This document shows positions 56,150 through 64,000 of a DNA stretch of 64,000 bases, piece by piece. This DNA comes from Tannerella sp. (GTDB taxonomy: Bacteria > Bacteroidota > Bacteroidia > Bacteroidales > Tannerellaceae). Within the stretch, counting starts at the first letter, position 1, and each line of letters begins with the position of its first letter. A program made the translations under genes and the position numbers. A model generated the notes under the pieces. The model had not been told where the DNA came from and ran no database searches. It saw only the letters and a program-made list of their open reading frames with translations. Location: positions 1 to 64,000 of the forward strand of contig JAITVY010000098.1 of NCBI GenBank assembly GCA_031285565.1, read 5' to 3'.

Positions 56150-57604
56150 CTATTTATTTTTCCCCAAAATCCTTTTCAGAAAACCTATTGATTCCTTGAA
56201 AATAATAGATTTGCTTTTTTTCATTATGACTATATATATTAATGCAACAACAACAATTTTGATCAGTAAATTTAGATAATTATTATAATCTATGGTAATA
56301 ACAACAAGCCAACCCACAAATATTGAAATTAAAGTGGAAAACAGATATGGAAAAAGATCTTTTATTACATCTCTTAAACGGAGTCCAATAAGTTTATTAA
56401 TATAATAATGGCTAAATAATATACCTTCAAAGTTACCTAATATATAAACAACAGTCATTATTTTAATACTGGCTGAAATCATACATACCACAATCCCAAT
56501 TTGCAAAATAGAAAGAAACAACACACTCCACATGTAAATATTAGATTTATGAAGGGATAACAACATGTTCGTATATAGCAACCATATAAAAGAAAAACTT
56601 CCCCACACGCAAAAACTTTGTAGAAAAAATAAACTATCGATCCATTTCTCCCCAACTGTAATAAGTATAAACTCTTTACCAACAAAAGCTAAACCAAGTA
56701 AACAAGGAAAAGATATGAAAGCACCAAAGCGAATCATTTTTCTAAATATATTTACCAGTCTTTCCCTATCGTCATTAGCTTGTACCAAAACAGGCTGTGC
56801 AACATTAAGAAGCATCCCATTCATCACTGTTGATCCCAATGAAACCCATTTATTACCTTGTGCATAATATCCGGTCTGTACTGCACCATAATAACGCCCG
56901 AATACAATAGAAAGAATGTTTCCTGTGAGTTGAACAATAATACTTGTTATAAACACTTTAGAACTAAAACCAAGCATTTCTTTTAAAGGTGAAAAATCTA
57001 TTCTAAAAGTCGGTCGCCAGGAAGAAAAATACCAGCGGAGTACAGTAGAAACAAAACTTTGTGTAATTGCCTGAACAGCTAATCCCCAAAAAACATATCC
57101 GTTTAAAGCAAGGATAAGACCGATTATTCCTGAGCATAGTACAGAACAAAAATCAATAATTCCACGTTGTTTAGCCATAATGTTTTTCAGTAAAAATGCA
57201 TTATGAGCAATGCCTAAACTGGAAAAAAGGAAACTCAAAAACAAAAGTCGTGATAAATCTACTAAAACAGGCTGCTTATAAAACTCAGCTATTAAAGGAG
57301 CTGAAAAGAACAAAATTATATATATCAATAATCCCGAAAATAAACTAAACCAAAAGACGGCATTATAATCCTCATGTTTTATAATCTTTCTATTTATTAG
57401 AGCATTACTGAATCCACTATCCATAATTGTATTGGCAATCGCTGTAAAAATAGCAAGCATTGCAACCAAACCGTAATCATCCGGAGATAAAATCCGAGCG
57501 ATTAGAATACCAAATATTAATCCAATAATCTGCTGCAAAAAGGTTCCTATCCCGCCCCAAAAAAGGCCTTTAGCCGTTTTTTCTTTTAAAGAAACTTCTG
57601 TCAT
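56150..57604 (-). CDS. Wzx-type O-unit flippase (MOP superfamily)
   Basis: A 484-residue inner-membrane protein with about 14 helices. It opens TAKGLFWGGIGTFLQQIIGLIFG, then ARILSPDDYGLVAMLAIF, the WzxC-type start of lipopolysaccharide flippases. It would turn the lipid-linked glycan made by this locus towards the periplasm. Its start overlaps the DUF268 stop by 4 nt (ATGA). No Wzy polymerase is visible in the locus. Confidence 0.88.
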   Translation of the reverse strand: MTEVSLKEKTAKGLFWGGIGTFLQQIIGLIFGILIARILSPDDYGLVAMLAIFTAIANTIMDSGFSNALINRKIIKHEDYNAVFWFSLFSGLLIYIILFFSAPLIAEFYKQPVLVDLSRLLFLSFLFSSLGIAHNAFLLKNIMAKQRGIIDFCSVLCSGIIGLILALNGYVFWGLAVQAITQSFVSTVLRWYFSSWRPTFRIDFSPLKEMLGFSSKVFITSIIVQLTGNILSIVFGRYYGAVQTGYYAQGNKWVSLGSTVMNGMLLNVAQPVLVQANDDRERLVNIFRKMIRFGAFISFPCLLGLAFVGKEFILITVGEKWIDSLFFLQSFCVWGSFSFIWLLYTNMLLSLHKSNIYMWSVLFLSILQIGIVVCMISASIKIMTVVYILGNFEGILFSHYYINKLIGLRLRDVIKDLFPYLFSTLISIFVGWLVVITIDYNNYLNLLIKIVVVALIYIVIMKKSKSIIFKESIGFLKRILGKNK

Positions 57605-58413
57605 CTTCTGGTTAATTCAAATATTCCGCAACCATAATTACAAATACAATTACTTTCTATAATATTTTCTGTTAGTTCCACATCCGGATAAAAATGATTT
57701 TGATCATCGATATAAGAAAACATATCGATATGATAATAAGGTACAATCATTTTTAGTAAAAAAGAAAGAGAAAAAACCCGATGAGCATGAAATTCTACCC
57801 TCTGTGGGCCAATAGGGACAGAGAAATAGAATTTACCACCTTTCCGTAACAGATTCGCTATATTACTGAACCCGGCCAGAAATCCATCAAAATTAATAGG
57901 GTCGCCATACCTACCTAATCCAAAATGTTCCAAAGCATGTAAACAAGAAATGGAAGATACACTTCCTTTTTCAATATTATTTTCGTCCATAATATCCAGT
58001 TGCTTAAAAACAACATTGGGTATTTTAATTTCTAGGGGCCGTATATCGAAAACTTCAATTTCTCTGAAAGAAGCTATATGAGCAATAAATCCATCAACAC
58101 GACTTCCAATATCAACATGCGTTAACGGATTATTGAAAAAAATTCGTTGAGCTACAAATAAATCCTGAAAAAAATAATGGAAAGAAAGTGAACCCGCGTC
58201 ATCTACACTGTCTGCATAGCAAGGCCGAAGTTTTGTAATTGGAAAGTCTATTGCTGAGTTCTTAGATTGAGCTAAAAACACATTTCTATCTTTTTTTAAC
58301 TTCCAATAGTTTTTTACGGAAAAATTTCCTTGAAAGAAGTGAATGCCAATATATAAATAAGTATATCGATCAAACGTCCAGCGTATTTTCTTCTTAATTA
58401 ACGATAGCTTCAT
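57601..58413 (-). CDS. DUF268-family methyltransferase-like protein
   Basis: A 270-residue protein with LTHVDIGSRVDGFIAHIASF (a SAM-like glycine motif), IEVFDIRPLEI, SSISCLHALEHFGLGRYGD and GGKFYFSVPIGPQRVEFHAHRVFS, the conserved blocks of DUF268. The family is methyltransferase-like and common in surface-glycan loci; its substrate is unknown. It lies 15 nt after the FkbM gene and overlaps the flippase start by 4 nt. Confidence 0.8.
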   Translation of the reverse strand: MKLSLIKKKIRWTFDRYTYLYIGIHFFQGNFSVKNYWKLKKDRNVFLAQSKNSAIDFPITKLRPCYADSVDDAGSLSFHYFFQDLFVAQRIFFNNPLTHVDIGSRVDGFIAHIASFREIEVFDIRPLEIKIPNVVFKQLDIMDENNIEKGSVSSISCLHALEHFGLGRYGDPINFDGFLAGFSNIANLLRKGGKFYFSVPIGPQRVEFHAHRVFSLSFLLKMIVPYYHIDMFSYIDDQNHFYPDVELTENIIESNCICNYGCGIFELTRR

Positions 58414-58428
58414 TACTTTTTTCTATAT

Positions 58429-59193
58429 CTAAACTATTATAATCTTCGCATAAACATCCCCACATGAAGTTTCTTGAAACTCATCAGAGTCAATAATCAT
58501 TTTCATTTCTTCAGATTTAACCCATTCCGGCAAATGAAATATCATATCTTCTCCAATAGAATAATTAAATACATACCTTGAAGATATTTTTTCAAGCAAC
58601 TCTATACACATTAAAGCCTTAGTCCTTTGTTCAGGAACAGCATATTCGAATGAAACCATTTTAACCGGTTTTGACAATCCTTTTAAGACTTCCGGTTCAT
58701 ACCCTTCCACATCAATTTTAATAAAAGAGGGTAAACCATACTCTTCTATTAAAAGATCCAAAGTAGTCATCTCTATCATCACTCGCTTATTCCAATCAAA
58801 ATCTTTAAACCTTTCTTTTTTCATAGAATCTATCCATTCTTTTGAAAAAGATGAAATCGTAGTTGCATTAGATATGAAAAATTCAGAAGTACCCTCTTTT
58901 CCTCCAACTCCCTTAGGCACAATCACCCCGCCTCTATATTTTTTTAGTTTTTTTTGCAAATATTTGCGGCACTTCTCCTGAGGCTCAACGGCAATTACTT
59001 TTGCCCCCATTCTCAAGAAAGGAATTGTCCGATTTCCTATATTTGCTCCAATATCAAAAACCAAATCACCCCTATATACAATTTGCTTATAAAATTGTAG
59101 TATTTTTTCCTCATATTTCTTTTCTTGGATTTTCTCCGCTTTTGACGGAAACCACCGTCTTCTCAAATATAACAGTTTGTTCTTTATCGACAT
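58429..59193 (-). CDS. FkbM-family methyltransferase
   Basis: A 254-residue protein. It has DLVFDIGANIGNRTIPFLRMGAKVIAVEPQ (SAM binding, acidic Glu at the end), TTLDLLIEEYGLPSFIKIDVEGYEPEVLKGLS, and a C-terminal strand region, the FkbM pattern of sugar O-methyltransferases. The start at 59193 (MSIKNKLLYLRRRWFPS) is the likely one; the frame runs 56 residues further but with poor coding character. It is the first gene of the glycan locus. Confidence 0.82.
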   Translation of the reverse strand: MSIKNKLLYLRRRWFPSKAEKIQEKKYEEKILQFYKQIVYRGDLVFDIGANIGNRTIPFLRMGAKVIAVEPQEKCRKYLQKKLKKYRGGVIVPKGVGGKEGTSEFFISNATTISSFSKEWIDSMKKERFKDFDWNKRVMIEMTTLDLLIEEYGLPSFIKIDVEGYEPEVLKGLSKPVKMVSFEYAVPEQRTKALMCIELLEKISSRYVFNYSIGEDMIFHLPEWVKSEEMKMIIDSDEFQETSCGDVYAKIIIV

Positions 59194-59268
59194 AATTAAT
59201 ATATTTATTTGATTATTATGTATACTACGAATCCTCGTCACTCCCACACAGGAATAACGAAAAACATA

Positions 59269-59276
59269 CAAATATA
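59269..59276 (-). promoter_or_regulatory. Candidate -7 box of the glycan locus
   Basis: On the minus strand TATATTTG is a full TAnnTTTG match, 76 nt before the FkbM start. Just upstream TACTTCT and AGAAGTA (about 59290-59310) form a 7-bp inverted repeat that overlaps the expected -33 region and could be an operator. Confidence 0.45.
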
Positions 59277-59449
59277 CATATTTTGTACATACTTCTCCAT
59301 AAAAGAAGTACAAATTTATATCGAAGCACAACTCCGCCATAGTCAGGTTTTGTTGTCGCACACAGATTCCCGTTTTTCACAACAGACTTAACAGCCCTGC
59401 AGTAAACCCGGTACTACAATATACGTTCCACCCTTATTAATAGATACTA

Positions 59450-59881
59450 CTACACGTTCGTTAATATTGATTTAGTAAAATCGAACATTAAATGCTTGAT
59501 AAAAGTAAAATTGTTGAGGGAAGAAATATAGTATGGATTTAAATTCATAAAATCTAAATCCTGAGGTTGTAAAACCTCTGTTTTAATATTGTTTTCTATT
59601 TCCAAATTGTCTGAAAATGGTATATGGGATTGATTCTTAATAGCATTATCCAATAATGAAATAAGTGTTTGTTTGTTTTGCTTGGTAAAATTTTCTATGA
59701 TAAATGGAATGGTAAATAATTCCCGGTGCTTAACAACGTCTCTCTCAATACCCCATGAAGAAGTTGTCATAAAAGCATAATATTGAGTATACAATTCTCT
59801 GTTTGCTAAGATATGAAAAAAGACGGTGATATCTAATACTGTATGAGTCGGATTGTTTTCAAATTTCTTTTGAGTTTTAGG
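59450..59881 (-). pseudogene. Fragment of a DNA methylase or restriction-type gene
   Basis: An open frame runs from about 59881 to the stop at 59450, with a first Met at 59794. The encoded HILANRELYTQYYAFMTTSSWGIERD, followed by LFTIPFIIENF, resembles the target-recognition part of type IIG or N-6 adenine methylases (pattern of ssWGvER before a Pro-Phe block). The preceding stop codons show there is no N-terminal catalytic half. I infer a decayed remnant. The rest of the roughly 1-kb gap between the FkbM gene and the HU-like gene holds no other gene I can support. Confidence 0.4.
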
Positions 59882-60061
59882 TCATACAGTTTATGCTCTT
59901 TTACCCGAAAACGCAACACCCGCCATAGCCATATTTTTTAAAAATCCGGCCACCGGGAATTATAAAAATGCATAAAAATATGATTTACCACCCCAAAGAA
60001 ATAACAAATACCAATAATATTTATATTTTTGAAAAATGGAAAATATACGGATAAATTATGT

Positions 60062-60139
60062 ACGTCCGGAAAAATATTTTCAGACGTGCAAAAATAAATT
60101 TTCAGACGTATGAAAAAATATTTCCGCACGTGCGGAAAT
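60062..60139. repeat. Four ACGT-centred repeats at an exact 22-bp step
   Basis: ACGT occurs at 60062, 60084, 60106 and 60128, always 22 bp apart. The spacers are A/T-rich and start and end in similar CG(G)AAA/TTTTCAG blocks. The last unit, ATTTCCGCACGTGCGGAAAT at 60120-60139, is a perfect 20-bp palindrome. The array lies 52 nt upstream of the HU-like gene. Confidence 0.75.
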
Positions 60140-60158
60140 TGTAACGTAAGCTTTTCTG

Positions 60159-60182
60159 TCTAATTGTCTAACTATCTAATTT
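60159..60182. repeat. Three 8-bp tandem repeats before the HU-like gene
   Basis: TCTAATTG, TCTAACTA and TCTAATTT follow one another at 60159-60182, just upstream of the start codon. Confidence 0.5.
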
Positions 60183-60191
60183 TAAAATGTC

Positions 60192-60569
60192 ATGAGATTT
60201 AAGAAAATTCCGAAAATGAATCCGCAAGACCGACAGGTTCCGCCGAAGTTTTATGCATCACCTGTTAATTCGGGGAAAATAACATTGGATGATTTGGCCA
60301 ATCGTATCTCACGCAGTTCGTCGCTCACACGCGGTGATATCCTGAATGTGCTCAGCAGTTTCCTGGACGAGTTGCCTGAATACCTGAAAGACGGTAAAAG
60401 CGTTCAATTGGGCGATTTCGGTACCGTGCGCCTTTCGTTCTCTTCCGATGGTGCAGACACTGCCGAAAATGTGAATGCTTCCCTGATAAAAAATGTAAAA
60501 GTGATTTTTACGCCGAACGTAAAACTGAAAGACGAATTGAGGCGTACCCCGTTCGAAGAACAGAAGTAA
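60192..60569 (+). CDS. HU-related DNA-binding protein
   Basis: A 125-residue protein of the HU-related family found in Bacteroidetes: FKKIPKMNPQDRQVPPKFYAS at the N-terminus, then KITLDDLANRISRSSSLTRGDILNVLSSF and GKSVQLGDFGTVRLSF, the HU dimer and arm region. It lacks the long basic C-terminal arm of classic HU. It likely binds and bends DNA, perhaps the phased repeats upstream. Such genes often stand at the edges of surface-glycan loci in this group, but no general rule is known to me. Confidence 0.85.
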   Translation: MRFKKIPKMNPQDRQVPPKFYASPVNSGKITLDDLANRISRSSSLTRGDILNVLSSFLDELPEYLKDGKSVQLGDFGTVRLSFSSDGADTAENVNASLIKNVKVIFTPNVKLKDELRRTPFEEQK

Positions 60570-60577
60570 GAAAAATG

Positions 60578-60621
60578 CAAAGGCGCGATAAAAGGAGAAT
60601 AAACACTTTTTCGCGCCTTTG
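60578..60621. terminator. Bidirectional terminator between the HU-like and UDP-xylose genes
   Basis: CAAAGGCGCGA (60578-60588) pairs with TCGCGCCTTTG (60611-60621), a perfect 11-bp stem around a 22-nt loop. On the minus strand the stem is followed by a TTTTT run, so it can end the UDP-xylose synthase transcript; it also follows the HU-like stop by 8 nt. Confidence 0.7.
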
Positions 60622-60653
60622 TAAATCATCAAAAAGCCAATACATAAGGCCTG

Positions 60654-61589
60654 TCAGATAATTTTACGGAAATAATCAATCGTTTTTAGCAAACCATCGT
60701 CTAATTCAATAACTGACTGCCAATTATTCAGAACATCCCTGGCTTTTGATATATCAGGTTGACGCTGTACCGGATCATCCTGTGGTAAGGATTTAAAAAT
60801 AAGTTTCGATTTTGAACCCGTTAGTTTCAATATTTTCTCTGCCAGCTCCAATATGGTAAATTCATTCGGATTGCCGATGTTTACCGGACCAATCAGATCT
60901 TCCGGAGTCTGCATCATCCGGATCATTCCCTCAACCAAATCATCTACAAACTGAAAGCTACGGGTCTGTTGCCCATCTCCATAAATAGTGATATCTTTAT
61001 TCTGTAATGCCTGCACAATAAAATTTGACACAACACGTCCGTCATTCGGATGCATACGCGGACCATACGTATTAAAAATACGGATAATTTTTATGCGCAC
61101 ACCATTCTGACGGTGATAATCCATAAATAATGTTTCGGCACACCGTTTTCCTTCATCATAACACGAACGTATACCAATCGGATTTACATTGCCCCAATAC
61201 GCTTCTGTTTGCGGATGCACATTGGGGTCACCGTATACTTCGCTTGTTGAAGCCTGAAGAATTCTGGCGGTCAAACGTTTGGCTAACCCCAGCATGTTAA
61301 TCGCTCCCATAACCGAAGTTTTGATGGTTTTAATAGGATTATACTGGTAATGAATCGGCGATGCCGGACAAGCCAGATTATAGATCTCGTCAACTTCAGC
61401 ATAATAAGGACTTATAACATCATGTCTTACCAATTCAAAATACGGATTATTAAGCAAATGAGCAATATTGGTTTTCGAACCGGTAAAATAATTATCCAGA
61501 CAAATAACATCATTACCTTCGTTCAACAATCGCTCGCATAAATGTGAGCCGATAAAACCGGCACCCCCTGTAACAAGTATACGATTCAT
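60654..61589 (-). CDS. UDP-glucuronate decarboxylase (UDP-xylose synthase)
   Basis: A 311-residue extended SDR enzyme. It has [17 protein letters not shown] (NAD-binding), [22 protein letters not shown], the Ser/Thr in [11 protein letters not shown], the YxxxK in SCYDEGKR, and [21 protein letters not shown], all the hallmarks of UXS. It turns UDP-glucuronate into UDP-xylose in the cytoplasm. The UDP-glucose dehydrogenase that makes its substrate is 13 nt upstream, so the pair forms a short pathway operon. Confidence 0.9.
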   Translation of the reverse strand: MNRILVTGGAGFIGSHLCERLLNEGNDVICLDNYFTGSKTNIAHLLNNPYFELVRHDVISPYYAEVDEIYNLACPASPIHYQYNPIKTIKTSVMGAINMLGLAKRLTARILQASTSEVYGDPNVHPQTEAYWGNVNPIGIRSCYDEGKRCAETLFMDYHRQNGVRIKIIRIFNTYGPRMHPNDGRVVSNFIVQALQNKDITIYGDGQQTRSFQFVDDLVEGMIRMMQTPEDLIGPVNIGNPNEFTILELAEKILKLTGSKSKLIFKSLPQDDPVQRQPDISKARDVLNNWQSVIELDDGLLKTIDYFRKII

Positions 61590-61602
61590 ATATTTCTAAA
61601 AA

Positions 61603-62925
61603 TTAATGCTTCTGGCCAATACTATAATAAATAAAACCATTTTTTTCCATCTCTTTCGGATCATATATATTCCTGCCGTCTACAATTACACGCTCTTTCA
61701 TTTCCTTTTTCAAACGCGGAAAGTCCAACATTCTGAATTCACTCCATTCTGTCATTAAAAGCAATGCATCAGCATCCACAATCGCCCCATAAAGCGATTT
61801 CGAATAATTCACTTTATCTCCCAAATAAAGTTTTTTAGCTTCATCCATGGCAACAGGATCATAGACATTTACCGTGGCTCCCGCTTCAATTAACTTATCA
61901 ATAACCACTAAAGAAGGAGCTTCGCGCATATCATCAGTATTTGGTTTAAAAGACAATCCCCATATTGCAATGTTTTTCCCCTTTAAATTCATGTTAAAAT
62001 GAGAGAACAGTTTATTAAAAACAACCGACTTCTGACGTTCATTTACGTTTTCTACAGCTTTCAATACCTCCAGCAAATAACCGTTTTCAGATGCAGTTTG
62101 TATCAATGCCTTAACATCTTTCGGGAAACAACTTCCTCCATAACCTGTACCCGGATATAAAAACCTCATACCAATGCGTGGATCGGCACCTATACCTTTA
62201 CGTATCATATTTGCATCAGCACCTAATAATTCGCATAAGTTAGCAATATCATTCATAAAACTGATCCGCGTTGCCAACATTGCATTAGCAGCATATTTTG
62301 TTAATTCAGAAGAAGCAACATCCATAAATATAATCGGATGTCCATTAAGCAGAAACGGCTTATATAATTTCTCCATCACTTGTTTGGCTTTTTCAGATTC
62401 AATACCAACAACAATACGATCAGGTTTTAAAAAATCATCAATAGCGTTTCCCTCTTTCAAAAATTCAGGGTTAGAAGCTACATCAAATTGTATATCCAAA
62501 TTACGACTTTCAATTTCGTTCGCAATCGCTTCCTTGATTTTACGAGATGTTCCTACAGGCACAGTACTTTTGGTTACAATTACCATATAATGGCTAATAT
62601 GCCGGCCTATTTCTCTTGCAACAGCCAATACATAGCTTAAATCCGCACTACCGTCTTCTCCGGGAGGAGTACCTACCGCTATAAAAACAGCCTCGGCATC
62701 AAGCAGACTTTCCGCTATATCAGTTGTAAAAAACAAGCGCTGTTTTTCCGAATTTTTCTTCACCAGAATATCCAGACCTGGTTCCCAAATAGGAATAATC
62801 CCTTTTTTAAGATTATCTATTTTTTGTTTATTCGTATCAACACAAGTAACAACTGCTCCTGTTTCGGCAAAACAAGTGCCGGTAACTAACCCTACATATC
62901 CGGTTCCTACAATCGATATTTTCAT
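61603..62925 (-). CDS. ugd: UDP-glucose 6-dehydrogenase
   Basis: A 440-residue NAD-dependent enzyme. It starts ISIVGTGYVGLVTGTCFAETGA, has TPPGEDGSADLSYV, ASNPEFLKEGNAIDDF, the catalytic Cys in YGGSCFPKDVKALI near residue 260, and the C-terminal LSFKPNTDDMREAPS. It oxidises UDP-glucose to UDP-glucuronate. With the UXS gene next to it, it supplies UDP-glucuronate and UDP-xylose for surface glycans. Its promoter lies upstream at 63040-63069. Confidence 0.92.
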   Translation of the reverse strand: MKISIVGTGYVGLVTGTCFAETGAVVTCVDTNKQKIDNLKKGIIPIWEPGLDILVKKNSEKQRLFFTTDIAESLLDAEAVFIAVGTPPGEDGSADLSYVLAVAREIGRHISHYMVIVTKSTVPVGTSRKIKEAIANEIESRNLDIQFDVASNPEFLKEGNAIDDFLKPDRIVVGIESEKAKQVMEKLYKPFLLNGHPIIFMDVASSELTKYAANAMLATRISFMNDIANLCELLGADANMIRKGIGADPRIGMRFLYPGTGYGGSCFPKDVKALIQTASENGYLLEVLKAVENVNERQKSVVFNKLFSHFNMNLKGKNIAIWGLSFKPNTDDMREAPSLVVIDKLIEAGATVNVYDPVAMDEAKKLYLGDKVNYSKSLYGAIVDADALLLMTEWSEFRMLDFPRLKKEMKERVIVDGRNIYDPKEMEKNGFIYYSIGQKH

Positions 62926-63039
62926 TTAACAACAATTTTAAATAATTGATTTTTCCATACAGCGGAAAACTCCATCCAATACCTATATATACATTCACTA
63001 AAATCTCATCACTCTCATACGATTATGATAAATTGCGTG

Positions 63040-63069
63040 CAAATATACAAATTTGTAATGATATTCAAA
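63040..63069 (-). promoter_or_regulatory. Promoter of the ugd-UXS operon
   Basis: On the minus strand the -7 box TATATTTG (63047-63040) is a full match, and TTTG (63069-63066) stands 18 nt upstream as the -33 element. Transcription would start near 63033, about 105 nt before ugd. Confidence 0.65.
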
Positions 63070-63106
63070 TAAAATGTAAATATTATAAATAAAATTGAAT
63101 GGCCAC

Positions 63107-64000
63107 TTAGCCTTTCAAAGCATAAATTCGTTCAATAATATCAACAACCTTCATGCCTTCCAATACATTCGTAGTAATCGATTCGGCGGGATTTCCTTTA
63201 AGTACATTTACAACATTGCGAATCACATAATGATGATTCTGAGCAGAACCTTTATATGCGCCATAATCATTGCCGGGATTTGTAGGTGCGAGTTCCGGCA
63301 TTTGATAACCTTTTATATGACATTCTACGACTTCATTCATATACTGTCCACCGATCTTCACACTCCCATTTTCGGCTACAATCAGTAAACTACTCTCTAA
63401 GTTTCTATTCCAAACAGAAGTCGAATAACAGAGACTACCCATTCCACAACCATTTACAAAACGAAAATTAACGATCCCTGAATCTTCAAAATCAGTTAAT
63501 ACAGCATGATTAAAATCTGAAAAACGCGCTTGTATATTATCAATATCACCAAAAAGCCAATACATAATATCGATAAAATGAGAAAACTGTGTAAAAAGAG
63601 TTCCGCCATCCAGTTCGGCTGTTCCATGCCACCCGTCTGACTTATAATAACGTTCATCCCGATTCCAATAGCAATTAAGTTGAACCATATATATTTCTCC
63701 TAATTGGCCTGATTCAATCAACTGCTTTATCCAGATAGACGGTGGAGAATAACGGTTTTGCATTACACAAAAAACCTGTTTCCGATATTTAAGCGATGCG
63801 AAGATCACTTTTTCAGCATCAGCCACAGTCAGAGCCATTGGCTTTTCAATTACAACATGGAAACCGGCTTCAATGGCCTGAATAGCCATCGTCGCATGTA
63901 AGCCATTAGGCGTACAAACATTTACAACATCAATATTCGGAACATTTTGCAGCATCTCTATATAATCACTGAAGAAAGGAACATCATATTGTTCTATTCC
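63107..64000 (-). CDS. Gfo/Idh/MocA-family oxidoreductase, cut by the window edge
   Basis: The frame is open to the edge of the window, so the N-terminal Rossmann half is partly missing; the visible part has about 297 residues. It has VDVVNVCTPNGLHATMAIQAIE-type residues, HVVIEKPMALTVADAEK with the family EKP motif, then GELDGG-type GTAELDGGTLFTQFSHFIDIMYWLFG with the catalytic His. It resembles the WlbA/WbpB-type 3-dehydrogenases of UDP-HexNAc uronic acids. It stands on the same strand as ugd, 181 nt upstream, with a promoter between them. Confidence 0.75.
   Translation of the reverse strand, partial: GIEQYDVPFFSDYIEMLQNVPNIDVVNVCTPNGLHATMAIQAIEAGFHVVIEKPMALTVADAEKVIFASLKYRKQVFCVMQNRYSPPSIWIKQLIESGQLGEIYMVQLNCYWNRDERYYKSDGWHGTAELDGGTLFTQFSHFIDIMYWLFGDIDNIQARFSDFNHAVLTDFEDSGIVNFRFVNGCGMGSLCYSTSVWNRNLESSLLIVAENGSVKIGGQYMNEVVECHIKGYQMPELAPTNPGNDYGAYKGSAQNHHYVIRNVVNVLKGNPAESITTNVLEGMKVVDIIERIYALKG

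Noticed and set aside
59450..59470. ACACGTTCGT, close to the inverted-repeat core of invertible capsule promoters in Bacteroides fragilis
   Set aside because: No inverted partner with matching flanks was found within the surrounding 1 kb, so an invertible promoter is not supported.
59938..60129. A 63-codon minus-strand frame in the gap before the HU-like gene
   Set aside because: It runs through the A/T-rich repeats and has low-complexity Phe/Ile content, so it is probably not a gene.
60062..60139. The phased repeats as a CRISPR array
   Set aside because: The units are only 22 bp apart, A/T-rich and without unique spacers of normal length, and no cas genes are near.

Overview
The window reads as chromosome of a member of the Bacteroidales (Bacteroidota), most likely a Parabacteroides- or Dysgonomonas-like gut or host-associated anaerobe. 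The grounds are a SusC/SusD pair, an S46 dipeptidyl-peptidase, an HU-related DNA-binding protein of the Bacteroidetes type, lipoproteins with the lineage's Cys signals, -7 boxes of the TAnnTTTG type, AT-rich intergenic DNA and few Shine-Dalgarno sequences. No rRNA, tRNA, IS element or CRISPR array was recognised.

Layout. 1-1.4 kb: a surface-repeat protein followed by what looks like the stump of a sensor kinase. 1.6-5.9 kb: a two-gene McrBC-like modification-dependent restriction system whose nuclease subunit ends in two predicted membrane helices. 6-8.5 kb: an AraC regulator (apparently frameshifted at its end), two VOC proteins and an NlpE-like lipoprotein. 8.5-26.7 kb: a large minus-strand glycan-utilisation locus (LacI regulator, SSS symporter, ribulokinase, SUMF1-sialidase fusion, frameshifted FG-GAP protein, sialidase-like protein, SusD, SusC, YhcH-like lipoprotein, NAL/DHDPS-family aldolase, FucI). 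26.8-42.4 kb: mixed, mostly housekeeping or secreted enzymes: inositol monophosphatase, CorA, aldo/keto reductase, YjbR, serine hydrolases, a ChbG-beta-lactamase fusion, a zinc metallopeptidase, RuvB, a flippase, a DPP7-type peptidase and a glycosyltransferase. 42.4-59.2 kb: a minus-strand surface-glycan locus (Wzx flippase, seven glycosyltransferases, five methyltransferase-type proteins, a UDP-HexNAc dehydrogenase, 3-amino-3,6-dideoxyhexose genes, YfhO). 59.2-64 kb: gene debris, an HU-like gene behind phased repeats, then UDP-xylose synthesis genes and an oxidoreductase cut by the window edge.

The most interesting reading is metabolic. The 8.5-26.7 kb locus combines sialidase-fold enzymes, a YhcH-type (ulosonate anomerase-like) lipoprotein, an N-acetylneuraminate-lyase-family aldolase, an L-fucose/D-arabinose isomerase and a ribulokinase, but has no fuculose-phosphate aldolase, fucosidase or N-acetylmannosamine genes. 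These fit, step by step, a route for 3-deoxy-D-manno-octulosonate (Kdo): release, uptake, aldol cleavage to pyruvate and D-arabinose, isomerisation to D-ribulose and phosphorylation to D-ribulose 5-phosphate. This is inference from gene content. The fucI promoter carries a palindromic LacI-type operator between its -7 and -33 elements and a second copy 57 bp upstream.

Other points of note are a C10 tract that splits a glycan-locus methyltransferase into two frames (candidate phase variation), four ACGT cores at an exact 22-bp step in front of the HU-like gene, and several apparent frameshifts. All functional calls come from reading motifs by eye; no database search was possible.
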